The position numbers and the translations under genes were made by a program. Below, in pieces: positions 1 to 10,964 of a stretch of DNA of 64,000 bases. Source of the stretch: Dendrocalamus latiflorus (Eukaryota > Streptophyta > Magnoliopsida > Poales > Poaceae); NCBI GenBank assembly GCA_017311315.1, contig CM029654.1:9173448-9237447 (forward strand), read 5' to 3'. Each line of letters begins with the position of its first letter. Within the stretch, counting starts at the first letter, position 1. The notes beneath the pieces were generated by a model. The model saw only the letters and a program-made list of their open reading frames with translations, had not been told where the DNA came from and did no database searches.

Positions 1-1862
1 CGCACGATTATATAGCATACGAGGCTCAAGAAGAGGAGGTTGAGGCAGCCAGCTTAGAAGCTTCAGAAGACCAAGACCAAGAACCCCGTGAACCAGGCAA
101 GTTAACACTTTGACCATTTTTGAACCTATGATTTTGCAAGGTTAATTTCTTTTAAATTATCAACATGCATGCTGTTATTTTATGAGGTAAAATATGTTCA
201 TTTCTAGAAATGGTAGTTATACACCTAATATAATGCTTTCTAATAATGATCCGTTGAAATACTTGATTATGTGAACTTTGTCGCCCTAGCAAAATTACGA
301 TGTTAACCTTTCGAAAATAAGTCCGTAATTTATATGCCAAGCTTAGTATTGTTTAGGTAATCATGGGCGCGAGAACGCCCAAACGTCACTTTAATCATGA
401 GAAAATTTGGTTGGGCAGTCATGATGGTAATGACTGATACATGCTGGATATGATTATTTTATGTTTCCAAACACCCCAACTTGCTTAAATATCTGGGCGG
501 ATGGTTCGGGGGTATGGTGCAGTGGTGCACGAGAGTGTGGTTTGTGGTAGAACCGCCCAGATACCACTAAGGACTGAATCTTGTCATGTCAACCCGTGTA
601 AAACAGTACAACCACAAGTCTGTAAAATACAACTTGGCTTAGTAGATTTACCGGACTCTGAAAGTCATCCTTCCAGGAGGAGGTGTGGGATAGTGCAAGC
701 GACAGTCGGTGTGACAGCTTGAATGGGACACTCGCAGAGGGTGATGTTCTGCTGTGGCGGGCTAGCAGGGGACGTAGCCAGCTGCTAGACGTTCAGAAGG
801 AGAACATCCCGCACAACGCATGGGACCCACCGCAAGTGGGAGCGACCCATAGGGTGAAATGATGGAAGGGGCGAGGTACTTTGAAAAGTCATTGTGATGG
901 TCTGCTCAACCACATGACTAAGGAATCGTGTGGGGCAACGAGTTGATTGTCTCTTGTGGTGAAAGTGTACAAACTCTGCAGAGTCAAAACTATTCGAATA
1001 GCCGTGCCCACGGTCAAGGGCGGACATGGGAACTTTACTAGATATAGTTCTATTTCGAAAATATTGGTGGGTGATAATGGAAATGTGTAGGACTACTGAT
1101 GGTCCTAGTTTGGAATTGTCCTGGGTGTCGTCCCAATGGTAAGTTAAGCGGCTATAACGTTGAAATATGTATAGGATACAGATGCCATGTAATGGTAGAT
1201 GGAATCTGTATCAATTATAAGATCAACTTACTTTACCAATATAAGTCTTGAGTTTAAAATTGCTAGGTCTTAAGGAATTTTTAAGTAATTGTATTCAAAA
1301 GCACTCTTCGCAAAATAAAATAAGCCCGAGCCATCCTTTGACAAGCCATGCATGTTATATGTTGCATTCTGTGTGTTGGCTCGCAGAGCACGGGGTTGGA
1401 GTGCTCACACTCGCTTTTGCGACAAAAATTCAGAAACAGGAACTCAAGGACATTATGCCTATGAGGAGGCCCCTACCAACGTTGGCGGAAGCAAAGGCGA
1501 TAACTAAGGCGTAGGCCACGATGGTTAGGCATAGACAAGCGGAACTCCTGGCTTTGTGTACATATATGTTACCAGTTCTCCGGTGACATATACTGTACAC
1601 ATTACCCTACTGGTCGCTTGCCTGTGAAATTTGGGTTTACTTTTGCTACTATTTCCGCTGCATGTATGTAATGTAAACATTTGGCCCGACGGCCCCTTTT
1701 GTAAACTCTCGCCCGATGTGGTGTATTTTAGTTCAGTATTATTATTAAAGTTTATGCGATGTATGAAATGATTCAGCAATGTACCTGTGTGCACTATCTA
1801 CTGATCCAGGGAATAGTGCAGTAAACACAGTAGATTCTGGATTGAAAAATCCGGGTCTGACA
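1..1862 (+). mobile_element. 3' part of a Ty3/gypsy-type LTR, cut by the window start
   Basis: This is an inverted, diverged copy of the left part of the solo LTR at 38547-42342: position 1 corresponds to about 40350, and the LTR end at 1862 (ending TCTGACA) corresponds to 38547. Shared landmarks include the block around a GACTCTGCAGAG-like motif and the AT-rich terminal part. No primer-binding site follows 1862. The next bases continue a BED zinc-finger coding region of a hAT transposase, so the LTR probably sits inside that element as a solo LTR or as one end of an element lying outside the window. Short open frames here are not conserved as protein. The strand is inferred by analogy with the full-length element at 43666-55875. 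Confidence 0.75.
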
Positions 1863-3861
1863 GTAACTGTTCCATCGAAGACAAAGAAAGGGGAGATCGA
1901 TACAAAAGCAAATTATAGGTTTACTTCAAACTCATGTCTTACAAACAAGGGGTTGCTACTGCACATCTGATGAGGCATATACCAAAGTGCACACTATATT
2001 TGAACAAGGTGGCTAAGATGAAAGCTCAAGCTAAGCTCAACTTTGGTGCTGTCATGGCAAGTGAGGCTGCTTTACCTCTTATTGCCACTCCTAGGTAATA
2101 TGATCAAGATGAAACTCGTCGAATTATTACTAAGATGATAATTGCCCATGAGTATCCTTTTACGATGGTTGACCACACTTGGTTTAATGTTTTGATGAGT
2201 TACTTAAATCCATCATACCAGTTCATCGGTAGAAAGGCGATAAGAAGCGAATGCATCAAGATTTACAAATCAGAGAGGGAAGTCCTAAGGAAGAGTCTCA
2301 AAAGTGTCTCCCATATAAGTTGTGATTTCTGGACCTCTAACCAAAACCTTTGCTATATGAGTCTGGTAGCACATTATATAGATAAAATTGGGTTATGCAA
2401 TGTCATGTGTTGAACTTTATTGAGTTGGATCCTCCACACAATGGAGTTGTCATAGCTCAGGCTATCTTTGATTGCATTGTTGGATGAAAGAGGGAGGACA
2501 ATATTATCACACTCACTCCTGATAATGCTTTCTCCAATGTTGTTGCTGTACGTAGTTTAATGGACAAGTTGCTGCTAGAGGATTAGCTCATTTCATTGCT
2601 AAGTATTTTCATGTTCGATGTTGTTCTCATATAGTGAATTTGGTTGTAAATGATGACCTACTCCCATTAGCACATTTTATAAACAAGCTCAGGGAAATAG
2701 CCAAGTATATAAAGAAATCTCCATCTCGTATGCACAAATTCATACAAATTTGTTCATCACTTGCTTTGCAAATTGGTCATGGGTTTAGCCTTGATGTGTC
2801 CATACGATGGAGTTCCACATAGAAGATGTTGTCAGTCTGCATTGGTTATAAGGACGCTTTAGTGTGTTATGCCAACACGAATGCAAATTACCAATGGCAG
2901 CCATCGGGCCAAGATTGGGCATTGTATGAAAAATTTGCACCAACATTGAAGTCCTTGGCTGAAGTGACTAATGCATTTTCTGGATCAACTTATCCAACGG
3001 CAAATATTTTTTTTATCCTTACATAATTAATGTCAAGATTGTATTAAGAGCAGTAGTTACATCAAGAGATGATCATTTAAAGAAAATGGCTTCTGCAATG
3101 TTGGAAAAGTTTGACAAGTATTGGGAAGAAAAGAACAATGTCATGGTCCTTGTTACTATTCTTGATCCCAGGTTTAAGATGAGATTTATTAGTTAGTACT
3201 TCAACCAAATGTATGAGCCCTCAAAAGCTACAAAGAGCTTGATATCAAGGTCGAGTTGGAAGATTTGTATTCATAGTTTGAGATGGATCATCGGCATAGT
3301 AAGGTGGCTAATCGAGGTGATGTAACCTCCTCTTTAACTGTATGTACAACAGCTCATTATCATTAGTCTTATCTCAGTTTTAGTCATTCTTGCGTTCCAC
3401 TTCTACCAAGCCATCAAAGTTAGAGTTACTCATCTACCTAGATGAAGTAAATAAGAGTTTAGAAAACAAGGGCTTCAAACTGCTTGAGTGGTAGAATTTG
3501 AATGCACATAGATTCTCAGTAGTGTCAAAGATGGCTAATAATTTCTTGATTGTGCCAGCTAGCACTGTATCTTCATAATCAACTTTTAGTACTAGAGGTA
3601 AAGTACTAGATGATTATCGGAGTTCTCTATGTCTGGCTATGGTTCAGTATTTAGTGTGTGCCTCTAGCTGGATAAGAGGTGCACATGATGACATGAAACC
3701 TCCTATATTTGTGGTAGGTTCTTTTGTACTATAATATTTATGGAATTTTATTTTGCTTATGTCATGGCTAACTCGATTATTATGCCTCTTTTCAGGAAGA
3801 AGATGATGAGGATGATGTTGAAACCATTATATTTTCTCAAAACGTCGTAGAGAGCAACTAG
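1863..3861 (+). pseudogene. hAT-superfamily (Ac-like) transposase, decayed
   Basis: Translated pieces follow the order of a plant BED-finger hAT transposase. About 1875-2090 gives a BED-like stretch ending HLMRHIPKC, and 2135-2410 contains the conserved ISCDFWTSNQNLCYMSLVAHYID-type block. About 2600-3030 holds the middle region with RWSST, and 3040-3200 has TILDPRFKMRF. About 3440-3712 is the C-terminal dimerisation region (LLEWWNLNAHRFSVVSKMAN, then VPASTVSS and a YRSSL block). A likely last exon after a CAG acceptor (3796-3861) is acidic and ends in TAG. Several stops (for example after the CC-rich stretch near 2096 and at 2411) and frameshifts break it, so no active enzyme is made. The BED region is cut by the LTR ending at 1862. 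The family would cut and paste DNA and leave 8 bp duplications. Confidence 0.85.
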
Positions 3862-5160
3862 TGAGTAGCACTACTTCTAGGTGTGTATCAAACTCGATGT
3901 GTTCATTGAATTTTATGTTTTGGTTGTATTTCATCATACAAAGTACTGAAAAATAGTGAGTAACTTATGTTTCATGAGGTCGACTTGGCTGCTAAATCAG
4001 CATAAGTGTTGAACTTTCGTCAAACCTAGTTTATAGAAATTTCAAGGATATACCTCTTAGCTCTTGTGCTAATACCTCTTAACTAACAACATGATGTACT
4101 TTCTATATTATTGGCATTTTTGGCTCTTCCCACTGCACTACAACTTTGATGCAAATAAGACTTGAACTATAGCTAGTTGTTGCATTTTTGGAAGATCAAA
4201 AGGAGCAAGCAACTGAAACTTGCTGTTGCAATTCAAAAGATTAAGTATGTCTCACATGTTGCAGGGTACTATGCCATGTTATCTTCTGTTTTTTTTTTGC
4301 TGAAGTTTGTATTTTTGTTGGTTTCTAATAATGGAAATCGGGGGGAACCTGATAAATAGATAAACATAATAGTTCAAAAGATGGTGAACTGATGATTCTA
4401 TAGAGAGCACATGTTGTTTTATAAAATAATACTTTTATGCTATGCATTCTCCTCTCATATTTGTATTATTTCAAAGCCATTCTGATTGCCTGATTGCATG
4501 TTGTAGGCTCATTGGATGCTTTGGATGACAAGATGACGCTATGACATGTTGACAAGAGGACCTTTTGTTGGGTGGCCTTTGAATGATACTAGACCTATTG
4601 CAAACTATGAAGTCTATTTATGAATTAGAAGTTAGAACTCTTAATTAGAGATTAAGTGTTAAACATGGATTGTTAAACATGAACCGTTAAATTATTTTGG
4701 TCATGTGGTTTCTAGTTTGGACTGTTACATTGGATTGGACTCTTGGATATTACTCTATCTTGTTTGCAAAATCGAGCTATTGTGTCTTATTGTGATATGA
4801 ATCATATGATGAGTGGATGCTTCTGTGATTTTTCACTTGGCTTGTTCTACATTTCTATAATTTTCAATTGGCTTCTATGATATGAATCATATGATGAGCA
4901 CATGATGTCTTACTGGCTTGTTCTAGCACTATTTTTGCATTTGCAAGCCAAGTCGAGCGATTGAGTCGAGGGCTCGCAAGCCTTGTTCTGGCTCGTCAAT
5001 TGCTAGGCTCGCAAGGCCTCACGAGCCAACTCGAGCTTTATTCCGAGCCGAGCCTAGCCTAGTTCTCGGCTTGTACCTGAGGTGAGCTAAGCCAAGCCTA
5101 CTTTCCAGTCGAGCTTGTGCGAGCCAGGCTTGAGTTGGCTCGGCTCATTTCCAGCCCTAG
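3862..5160 (+). mobile_element. 3' noncoding end of the hAT element with terminal inverted repeat
   Basis: This AT-rich stretch after the transposase remnant leads into a subterminal region (about 4945-5150) packed with copies of GAGCC/GGCTC in both orientations. It closes with TTTCCAGCCCTAG at 5148-5160, which matches the usual hAT end (CAGGGCTGGAAA type) read from the other strand. The matching 5' end lies left of the window, so the 8 bp target duplication cannot be checked. Confidence 0.7.
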
Positions 5161-6141
5161 CAGGAGCTATAGAGCTCCCCCATCTTGGCAGCAGCCCTGT
5201 TGAGCTGGCCTGACTCGATAGGTGCCTGAGTGGCTAACTGACGCGATGCACATGGCATGACATGACAAGACACACTCGGCAGTGATTCCCAAGGCTTTCA
5301 ATTTGGCTTGGCACTATCCCCCATGCCCACATGCACCCGTGTGGGCCTGTTAGTCGGCAACGCCACCCCGCACACATAAAATGGCTCGCATCCCTCTTCG
5401 CTATCTCACCCAAAGCCGTATAGTTCAGTATCTTCCCTACCGAGTGAGAGAGGGCCGAGGAAGAAGAAAGAAAGCGAGTAGAAGAGAGTTTGAATTATTT
5501 TTTCAAGGTGATTTTGGTACGATTTATGGGATTTTATAGTTGGGATTAGTGTGGATCCAGTGAAGACCTTCATGAAGTGGTATGTTTCATTCGCCTGCAA
5601 GCAATGCGCTTAATATGTCATTAACGTTTCATTAGTGTATCGGTAGTTTGGTTATATAGAATGCATTTGGTAACCATATTTAGATGATGTATGTATTTAG
5701 TTCGTGCAAACGATATTTTGTAATTACCCATGTTAGTGATGTATTAGTGGCGATAGTAACGATTCTTTGTTAATAGCCAACCCTTTTTGTACTAGTATTG
5801 TTTATACATATTTATACTTTTTTGCACTTTATTTGTAATGTTAGTGATGTATTATCCGTACACTATTGTTATTTATACACTGTTATTATATGTACCTTTT
5901 TGTACTTTTTTATAATAACGATAAAAAAGGTCACACTGTTATTTGTACACTTATCACCATTGTTTGCAAATTAGGTATGCACATATATGTATTGCTTTGG
6001 TGCCATTGCAAATATGTAGAAAAATATATGTGTACCTACATTATTAGTACATGATCGTAGGTATAATTAGTAGCTCAGCTATGTACATATGAATGATTAT
6101 TTTGAATTATGTTTAGTTGTATTTAGCATTGTCTGCAATAA
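5161..6141. other. Intergenic, no gene recognised
   Basis: The first 250 bases are moderately GC-rich and the rest is AT-rich. Around 5640-6130 short phrases (GTTAGTGATGTATTAG, TTTGTACTTTT) recur in degenerate form, which suggests transposon noncoding DNA, perhaps the 5' side of the MULE that follows. No coding sequence can be supported. Confidence 0.4.
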
Positions 6142-7930
6142 GTGTATTTAGTCCGCATTGTTGGTAGGTACCTGCTATTGGATATGGAACACTTGTTCGT
6201 GTTCTACAGGGAGGGAGTCATATGGGATGGGTTGTACAAGGCGGAACTTCAAAATTGTGAAAGGAATGGAATCGAGGCTCAAGGGCTGAGGGAGATGGGT
6301 CTCCCTAAGCTCAGGAGGTGCGTGCGGAGTGCATTTAACAAGGAGGTTGGCAAAAAGAAACTCGTCATCGAGGCAGTGACAGCCACGATGATTGGAGATT
6401 CGAGGTACTGTTTTTGGGAGCTGAAGAAGGTGGTTGACAACATCGCCTAGCGGTAGTACATGGAGATTGCAAGCAATTCTGCTACGGCGATATATAGAAG
6501 GCCAATGGTGTATGTGCAATTTGTAGAGAGGGTAGAGGTGTTGAGCAGGGGCGAGGCTGGTAGGAGTAGCGGTGTGGAAGTGCTGCAGTTGGTTGGTGGT
6601 GGCGATGTGGAGTGTAGTGTTGGTGAGGATGGTGGCAGTGTAGTGGAATCTGCTAGTGCTAACCATGGTGGTGGTGCGGTGGAAGATGGTGCCGGTTGGG
6701 ATGATGGACAGCTGTCGAGGTTGCCTCAAAACTTTGAGCCAACAGAAGGTGCATAGAGATGCAGGGCAACACGTATTGACTGCCATGAATATTTGGATGT
6801 CCTATCGGATGGAAACCATTCCGACGAGGAGGAGGATGCCGACACAACCAATAGTGAAGACGAGGCTGGTGTAAGCGCTGGTGGGGGCAGTGCATATGAT
6901 AACATTGTGTGCACAGATGTTGAGTATGTTTCCTTAAGATTAAATACTGTTGTGTTCGCCTCCCTAGTTCTGTCATCCAAAGATGGGTCAGAATGGTCCT
7001 TCGATGAAGACTCTCATTAAAGAGCAATGCTTTCCCAACAAGAGTGCCACGCAATAAGCCATTACAAAATATATCGTCTGCATAAGCCGCACTTATTAGG
7101 TGCACATGTCAAACCATGAAGTGTGTGGACGGTTCTTATACCGGAAAGGTTCGTGCGCAGAGATTCAGAGGCGCTACACATGCACCAAAATGTGACCTCA
7201 TTACTCGCTACAAGTCTGATCAGTCACCTCATAGTTACGGACATCACACGAGGAGGCCTATGACTTTGTGCTAAAAATGTTACGTCAGATTGCTGAAGCC
7301 AATCCCAGGATATATATAAATAAGATGGAGAGGGTGCATCCTGTGAAGGGGCCCAGTTGTTTCATACTTGACCAGGTGTTCTGGGCGTTTCAGTAGGCGG
7401 TCGAGGGGTTCAAGTACTATCATCCAGTGCTCACGATGGACAATATGTTCTTCTCCGACAGGTACAAGGGCATAGTGTTGATGACGGTGGACACCGACGC
7501 AAATGACTAGCTAATCCCAGTAGCCTATACCAATATGGAGAATGAGAACACTGTTACCTGATTGTGGTTTCTGGCCATGTGAAGTAAGCAACAGTCCTAG
7601 ACCAGCCCAACGTCTGCCTTATCAGGGACCATAACACCGAACAAAATGAAGTGGGTGCCAAACGACACACTGAAGCAACCCCCGCACGGAAGACATCAGT
7701 CCCGCCGCATCGGTAACGATATGGATGGCAGTCAACGTGGCCAGAGCAAGGCCACAGAAGTGCAGACTATACAAGACAGCATGCCACTCCATGAGTAACT
7801 GCTTGAATAGGCCCACTTCGTCGGCCACCCCGTAGGCCTGGCGATTTATAGAACCTTTGCCTGTATACTCGTTCATTCTTTGTAAGCCCGACATTTTCTG
7901 CAATATAACTTGTAACAAAGTAATGTTTTG
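6142..7930 (+). pseudogene. Mutator-like (MULE) transposase, decayed
   Basis: Successive + strand frames give an N-terminal MuDR-like stretch from the methionine at 6184 (LFVFYREGVIWDGLYKAEL and onward), a Gly/Ser/Glu-rich linker (about 6460-7015) and an acidic DEEEDADTTNSEDE patch. From about 7240 comes the core block: Y-DFVLKMLRQIAEANPR, a D-bearing TMDNMFFSDRYKG, then LMTVDTDAND and PVAYTNMENENTVT, the MULE/FAR1 catalytic region with its first acidic residue. About 7600-7800 recalls a VCLI-D-HTEQ block and a basic C-terminal part. Multiple stops, at least four frame changes and an internal deletion (no intact zinc knuckle) show that it is dead. Terminal inverted repeats were not located. 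Confidence 0.75.
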
Positions 7931-8079
7931 TAATGCAAATTATGTCTGTTTTAAATTAAGTTCAGTCCTAATGTTGCCATATTCTTTTTCATAACTTTTA
8001 ATGTGAATTTTGTATGGTGACACATGCTTTTAATGCACATTTCATATAGACACTCAAACATCCTTTTCTGTATTGCAGG

Positions 8080-8800
8080 GAATCGCACTACTGCAACCGA
8101 AGTATGGCAAACAGGGCTAAAAGCTCGAGGCATGAGAAGGGACAGCGGGCATAGGCTAGGTTTCAAGGCCGTGACCCTTACCTCGAAGACACGGGCATCT
8201 ACGGTCTCCTGGACCCTAACCCCCAAGGCCCGATTTACCGCTCGAAACCAAGGAGTCATACTCCCGCGGAAATCCCCTCCATGACTACCCACATATCCTC
8301 GAGCCTTGGCCACAATGCAAACACAACTTTGATGATGTGGTGCAAGTTGTGATGACCACATGCACCCAGGATATTGATTCTTTTGTTGCTTTCTGTTCAT
8401 GGTAAGTGGTTCGTTACCTACTTATACTTGCACACATGGAATGCTTGTACTAACTTTGTCTTGCTTACAGACAGCGGATTACAAGTTTATTGAGTGGGCG
8501 GATCCATCGTATCCAACACCCACTCAGGTTTACATTCATAAACTACACATCCGTCTAGAAGAGTTATAGGAGGAGCTTCAGATCGAGAGGACCAACAACG
8601 ACGAGCTCTGCAGGCAGAGGATCAGGGAGATGAGCAACCAGGAGGTGGTGTACTTCAATAGTGACTACTACCTGTATTTCTGTTGTGCCAACCTGAGCTG
8701 CAATTGTGCCTGCCCCTATTGCGAAAACCAACCACGTCCACGTTGCTCGAATGACTGTCACACCATATGGGTGTCGTACGGTTCCATATTTTCGCTGTAG
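8080..8800 (+). pseudogene. MULE-associated companion reading frame, decayed
   Basis: Downstream of the MULE transposase remnant, after a TTGCAG acceptor-like site at 8079, coding-like pieces recur: an Arg/Gly-rich start, then LEDTGIYGLLDPNPQGPIYR, then PWPQCKHNFDDVVQVV and IDSFVAFCSW near 8300-8400. After an intron-like gap (8402-8469) comes an acidic helical stretch and a Cys-rich tail (about 8690-8745) ending near 8800. The arrangement resembles the second, poorly characterised protein often found with grass MULEs. It has an in-frame stop near 8150 and frameshifts. The family assignment is tentative. Confidence 0.4.
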
Positions 8801-9380
8801 GGCCGTTGTAATTCACATTTTCATGATGAAGTGCTATGCCAGGCTATACATGGTCCATTGTTATAATTTTTGCAATAATATATTTGCACTACTTAAAAGA
8901 TGAAGTTGGTGTCGTTGCGCCTCTCTAAAAACATTCTAACAAAATCATATGTTTTTTCCGTCCATAGCGTTAACTTTTAAAAAAACAAAGATTAAATGAA
9001 CAAACAGCCACTGGGATCCACAAGCAGCAAAGCTGCCGAGCAGCCCTGTGGGCCCGCCGACGCCAAGCCGGCCAAGTGCCACACTGCAGCCGGTCTGTCG
9101 AGCTGGAGCGGCGTGACAGGTGATATATACCATCTGTCATATCTATCGAGCTCAGAGATAAAGACTATTTTATGCCAAAAAAACGGACATCCGGTGATTA
9201 ATTTGCAGGAAAAAAATTATGCTACAGAGCTAATGTGTGAACAGTTCGGAAATACTTCCATCGGAGTCGTCAGCGAAGCAAAACGACAGCAAAGCGTAGG
9301 TGATAATACTGGTCACCACCACAAATCCTGCACCTCGCACCGCCGCAGGCGTCGGCCGAGTCTTCAATACTCCCAGAAAC
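8801..9380. other. Intergenic, distal upstream region of the ECD gene
   Basis: This is unique-looking sequence with a moderately GC-rich patch at 9010-9120 and another at 9320-9360. An open frame at 8996-9406 shows no recognisable domain and runs into the MITE that follows, so I do not call it a gene. Confidence 0.4.
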
Positions 9381-9659
9381 AGTTTTGCTATTGCACAGGC
9401 GACTGAAATTTTTTTATGTTTCAGTCACCTGAAATTGCACTCTTAATGAACTAAAATTGCAACCCCCTAAAAAAACAGCTGCAACTTTAGGTGATTCAGA
9501 GTGCAACTTCAGGTGACCTGAAATTGCACTCTCAATCAACTAAAATTGCAGCCCCTCTAAAAAAAGCATGTGCAACTTCAGGTGATTCAAAGTGCAACTT
9601 TAGATGACTGAAAGATAAAAAAATTTCAGTAGCCTATGCAATATGCAATAGTCTATCCC
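9381..9659. mobile_element. MITE with about 60 bp inverted arms, possibly Mutator-type
   Basis: The left end (CTATTGCACAGGCGACTGAA) and the reverse complement of the right end (CTATTGCATAGGCTACTGAA after a short insert) match and continue through a shared ATTTTTTTAT and TTTCAGTCA. The interior alternates GTGCAACTT and AAATTGCAC motifs, making it foldback-like. CCCAGAAAC at 9372-9380 and CCCAGAAAA at 9660-9668 may be a 9 bp target duplication with one mismatch, which would suit a Mutator-type element. The exact ends are uncertain by a few bases. Confidence 0.65.
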
Positions 9660-9713
9660 CCCAGAAAACCCCGTAGGCGGCGCCACAAACGCCGCGCAAC
9701 TCCATTCTCCACT

Positions 9714-10944
9714 GAGAAAATTGAGAATATGCCCTCCAACTAGATGGAAATCTAAGATATACCCTCCTTTAGATCCTAATTGATAATATACCCTCCTTTA
9801 GAGTGTTTTGTTGAGAAAATACCCTTTTTATACTATTTAGTACCTCTTAAGTATACTAATCCGTATTGTACTGTATTTTGACATTAGGATGACCATTTTG
9901 ACCTTTTTATACTATTTAGTACCTCTTAAGTATACTAATACATCGTACATAGCAAAGTGGCTAATATCTACATGGTGCAGTCATTCCTTTGATGGGAATT
10001 GTGCTGAGTTAATCCAAAAGATGAATGGAAAACATAGTGGTAGCAAAACGCAAGTGGGAGTGCAGACATGTAATCATGTATTGCTTGTCACAGGGAACAT
10101 GGCGTCTTGAAAAAAGTCTACTTCAGCCAACATAGACGGAAAGATTTGCAGTTTTCTCTGAAGAAAAAGAAGTAGTAAACAGATCAGATTTATACGTGTT
10201 TTCCCCCGCTATTTGGCCTATATTATACATGTTACATGTTGCGGCTGTGTGGTGTTTCCTAAGGGGGCAAAATGGTCATCCTAATGTCAAAATACAGTAC
10301 AATACGGATTAGTATACTTAAGAGGTACTAAATAGTATAAAAAAGGTATTTTCTCAACAAAACACTCTAAAGGAGGGTATATTATCAATTAGGATCTAAA
10401 GGAGGGTATATTATCAATTAGGATCTAAAGTAGGGGTGGGCAAAATACCCGCTACCCGTTACCCGTACCCGAATTACCCGGACCCGAACCCGAAATACCC
10501 GAACCCGAGGTACCCGATCCCAAATTCGGATAGCGATTCTGATTACCCGAAATTAGTTTGGGTAGTTCGGGTAATATCCCCCAGTACCCGAATTACCCGA
10601 ACTACCCCGAAATACACTTGAACTTATCACTTTATTACCCGTACCCGAATTACCCGAACCCCGAAATTGCTGCTGAAATTCTATGCAAATTCTGTGCAGT
10701 TTGCTGGTTTTTTGTGAATTCGGGTATATCGGGTATACCCGAACCCGAACCCGAATTATCGGGTACCCGAAATTGCGGGTAGTGTTTTTTTGGGGCTAAT
10801 ATCGGGTAGCAGTTTTCATTACCCGAATTTCGAATTACCCGAACTACCCGACCCGAAAAAATTGGGTAACCCGAACGCCCACCCCTAATCTAAAGGAGGG
10901 TATATCCTAGATTTCCATCTAGTTGGCATATTCTCAATTTTCTC
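9714..10944. mobile_element. Non-autonomous Mutator-type element with long TIRs (9 bp TSD)
   Basis: The terminal inverted repeats start GAGAAAATTGAGAATATGCC and extend about 185 bp (9714 to about 9897, and the reverse complement of about 10268-10944 once the nested hAT MITE is removed). The 9 bp TTCTCCACT is repeated exactly at 9705-9713 and 10945-10953, the target-duplication size of Mutator transposons. The right arm carries one extra copy of a roughly 29 bp CCTCCTTTAGAT-type unit, which is where the hAT MITE sits. The unique interior (about 9955-10265) is less AT-rich and could be captured host sequence. The right end lies only 20 bp before the ECD start codon, so this element now forms the proximal upstream region of that gene. 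Confidence 0.88.
10431..10887. mobile_element. hAT-type MITE nested in the Mutator-type element (8 bp TSD)
   Basis: The 457 bp element begins TAGGGGTGGGC and ends GCCCACCCCTA, an 11 bp perfect inverted repeat. It is flanked by an exact 8 bp ATCTAAAG at 10423-10430 and 10888-10895, the hAT signature. Its interior is made almost entirely of TACCCGAA/TTCGGGTA motifs in both orientations, like the dense subterminal transposase-binding repeats of hAT elements. It has no transposase. Because it splits one arm of the 9714-10944 element, it inserted later. Open frames here translate to Pro/Asn/Tyr repeats and are not genes. Confidence 0.92.
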
Positions 10945-10964
10945 TTCTCCACTCGCCTGTCTCC

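Noticed and set aside
6175..7105. - strand frames of 203 and 148 codons
   Set aside because: They overlap the MULE transposase remnant on the + strand and show no domain of their own.
10436..10782. Tyr/Pro/Asn-repeat proteins
   Set aside because: Translation of the TACCCGAA motif array of a hAT MITE with clear ends and target duplication.
10923..10964. Upstream start for ECD giving 14 more residues
   Set aside because: The frame opens with TTG, not ATG, and this part derives from the Mutator element and its target duplication.
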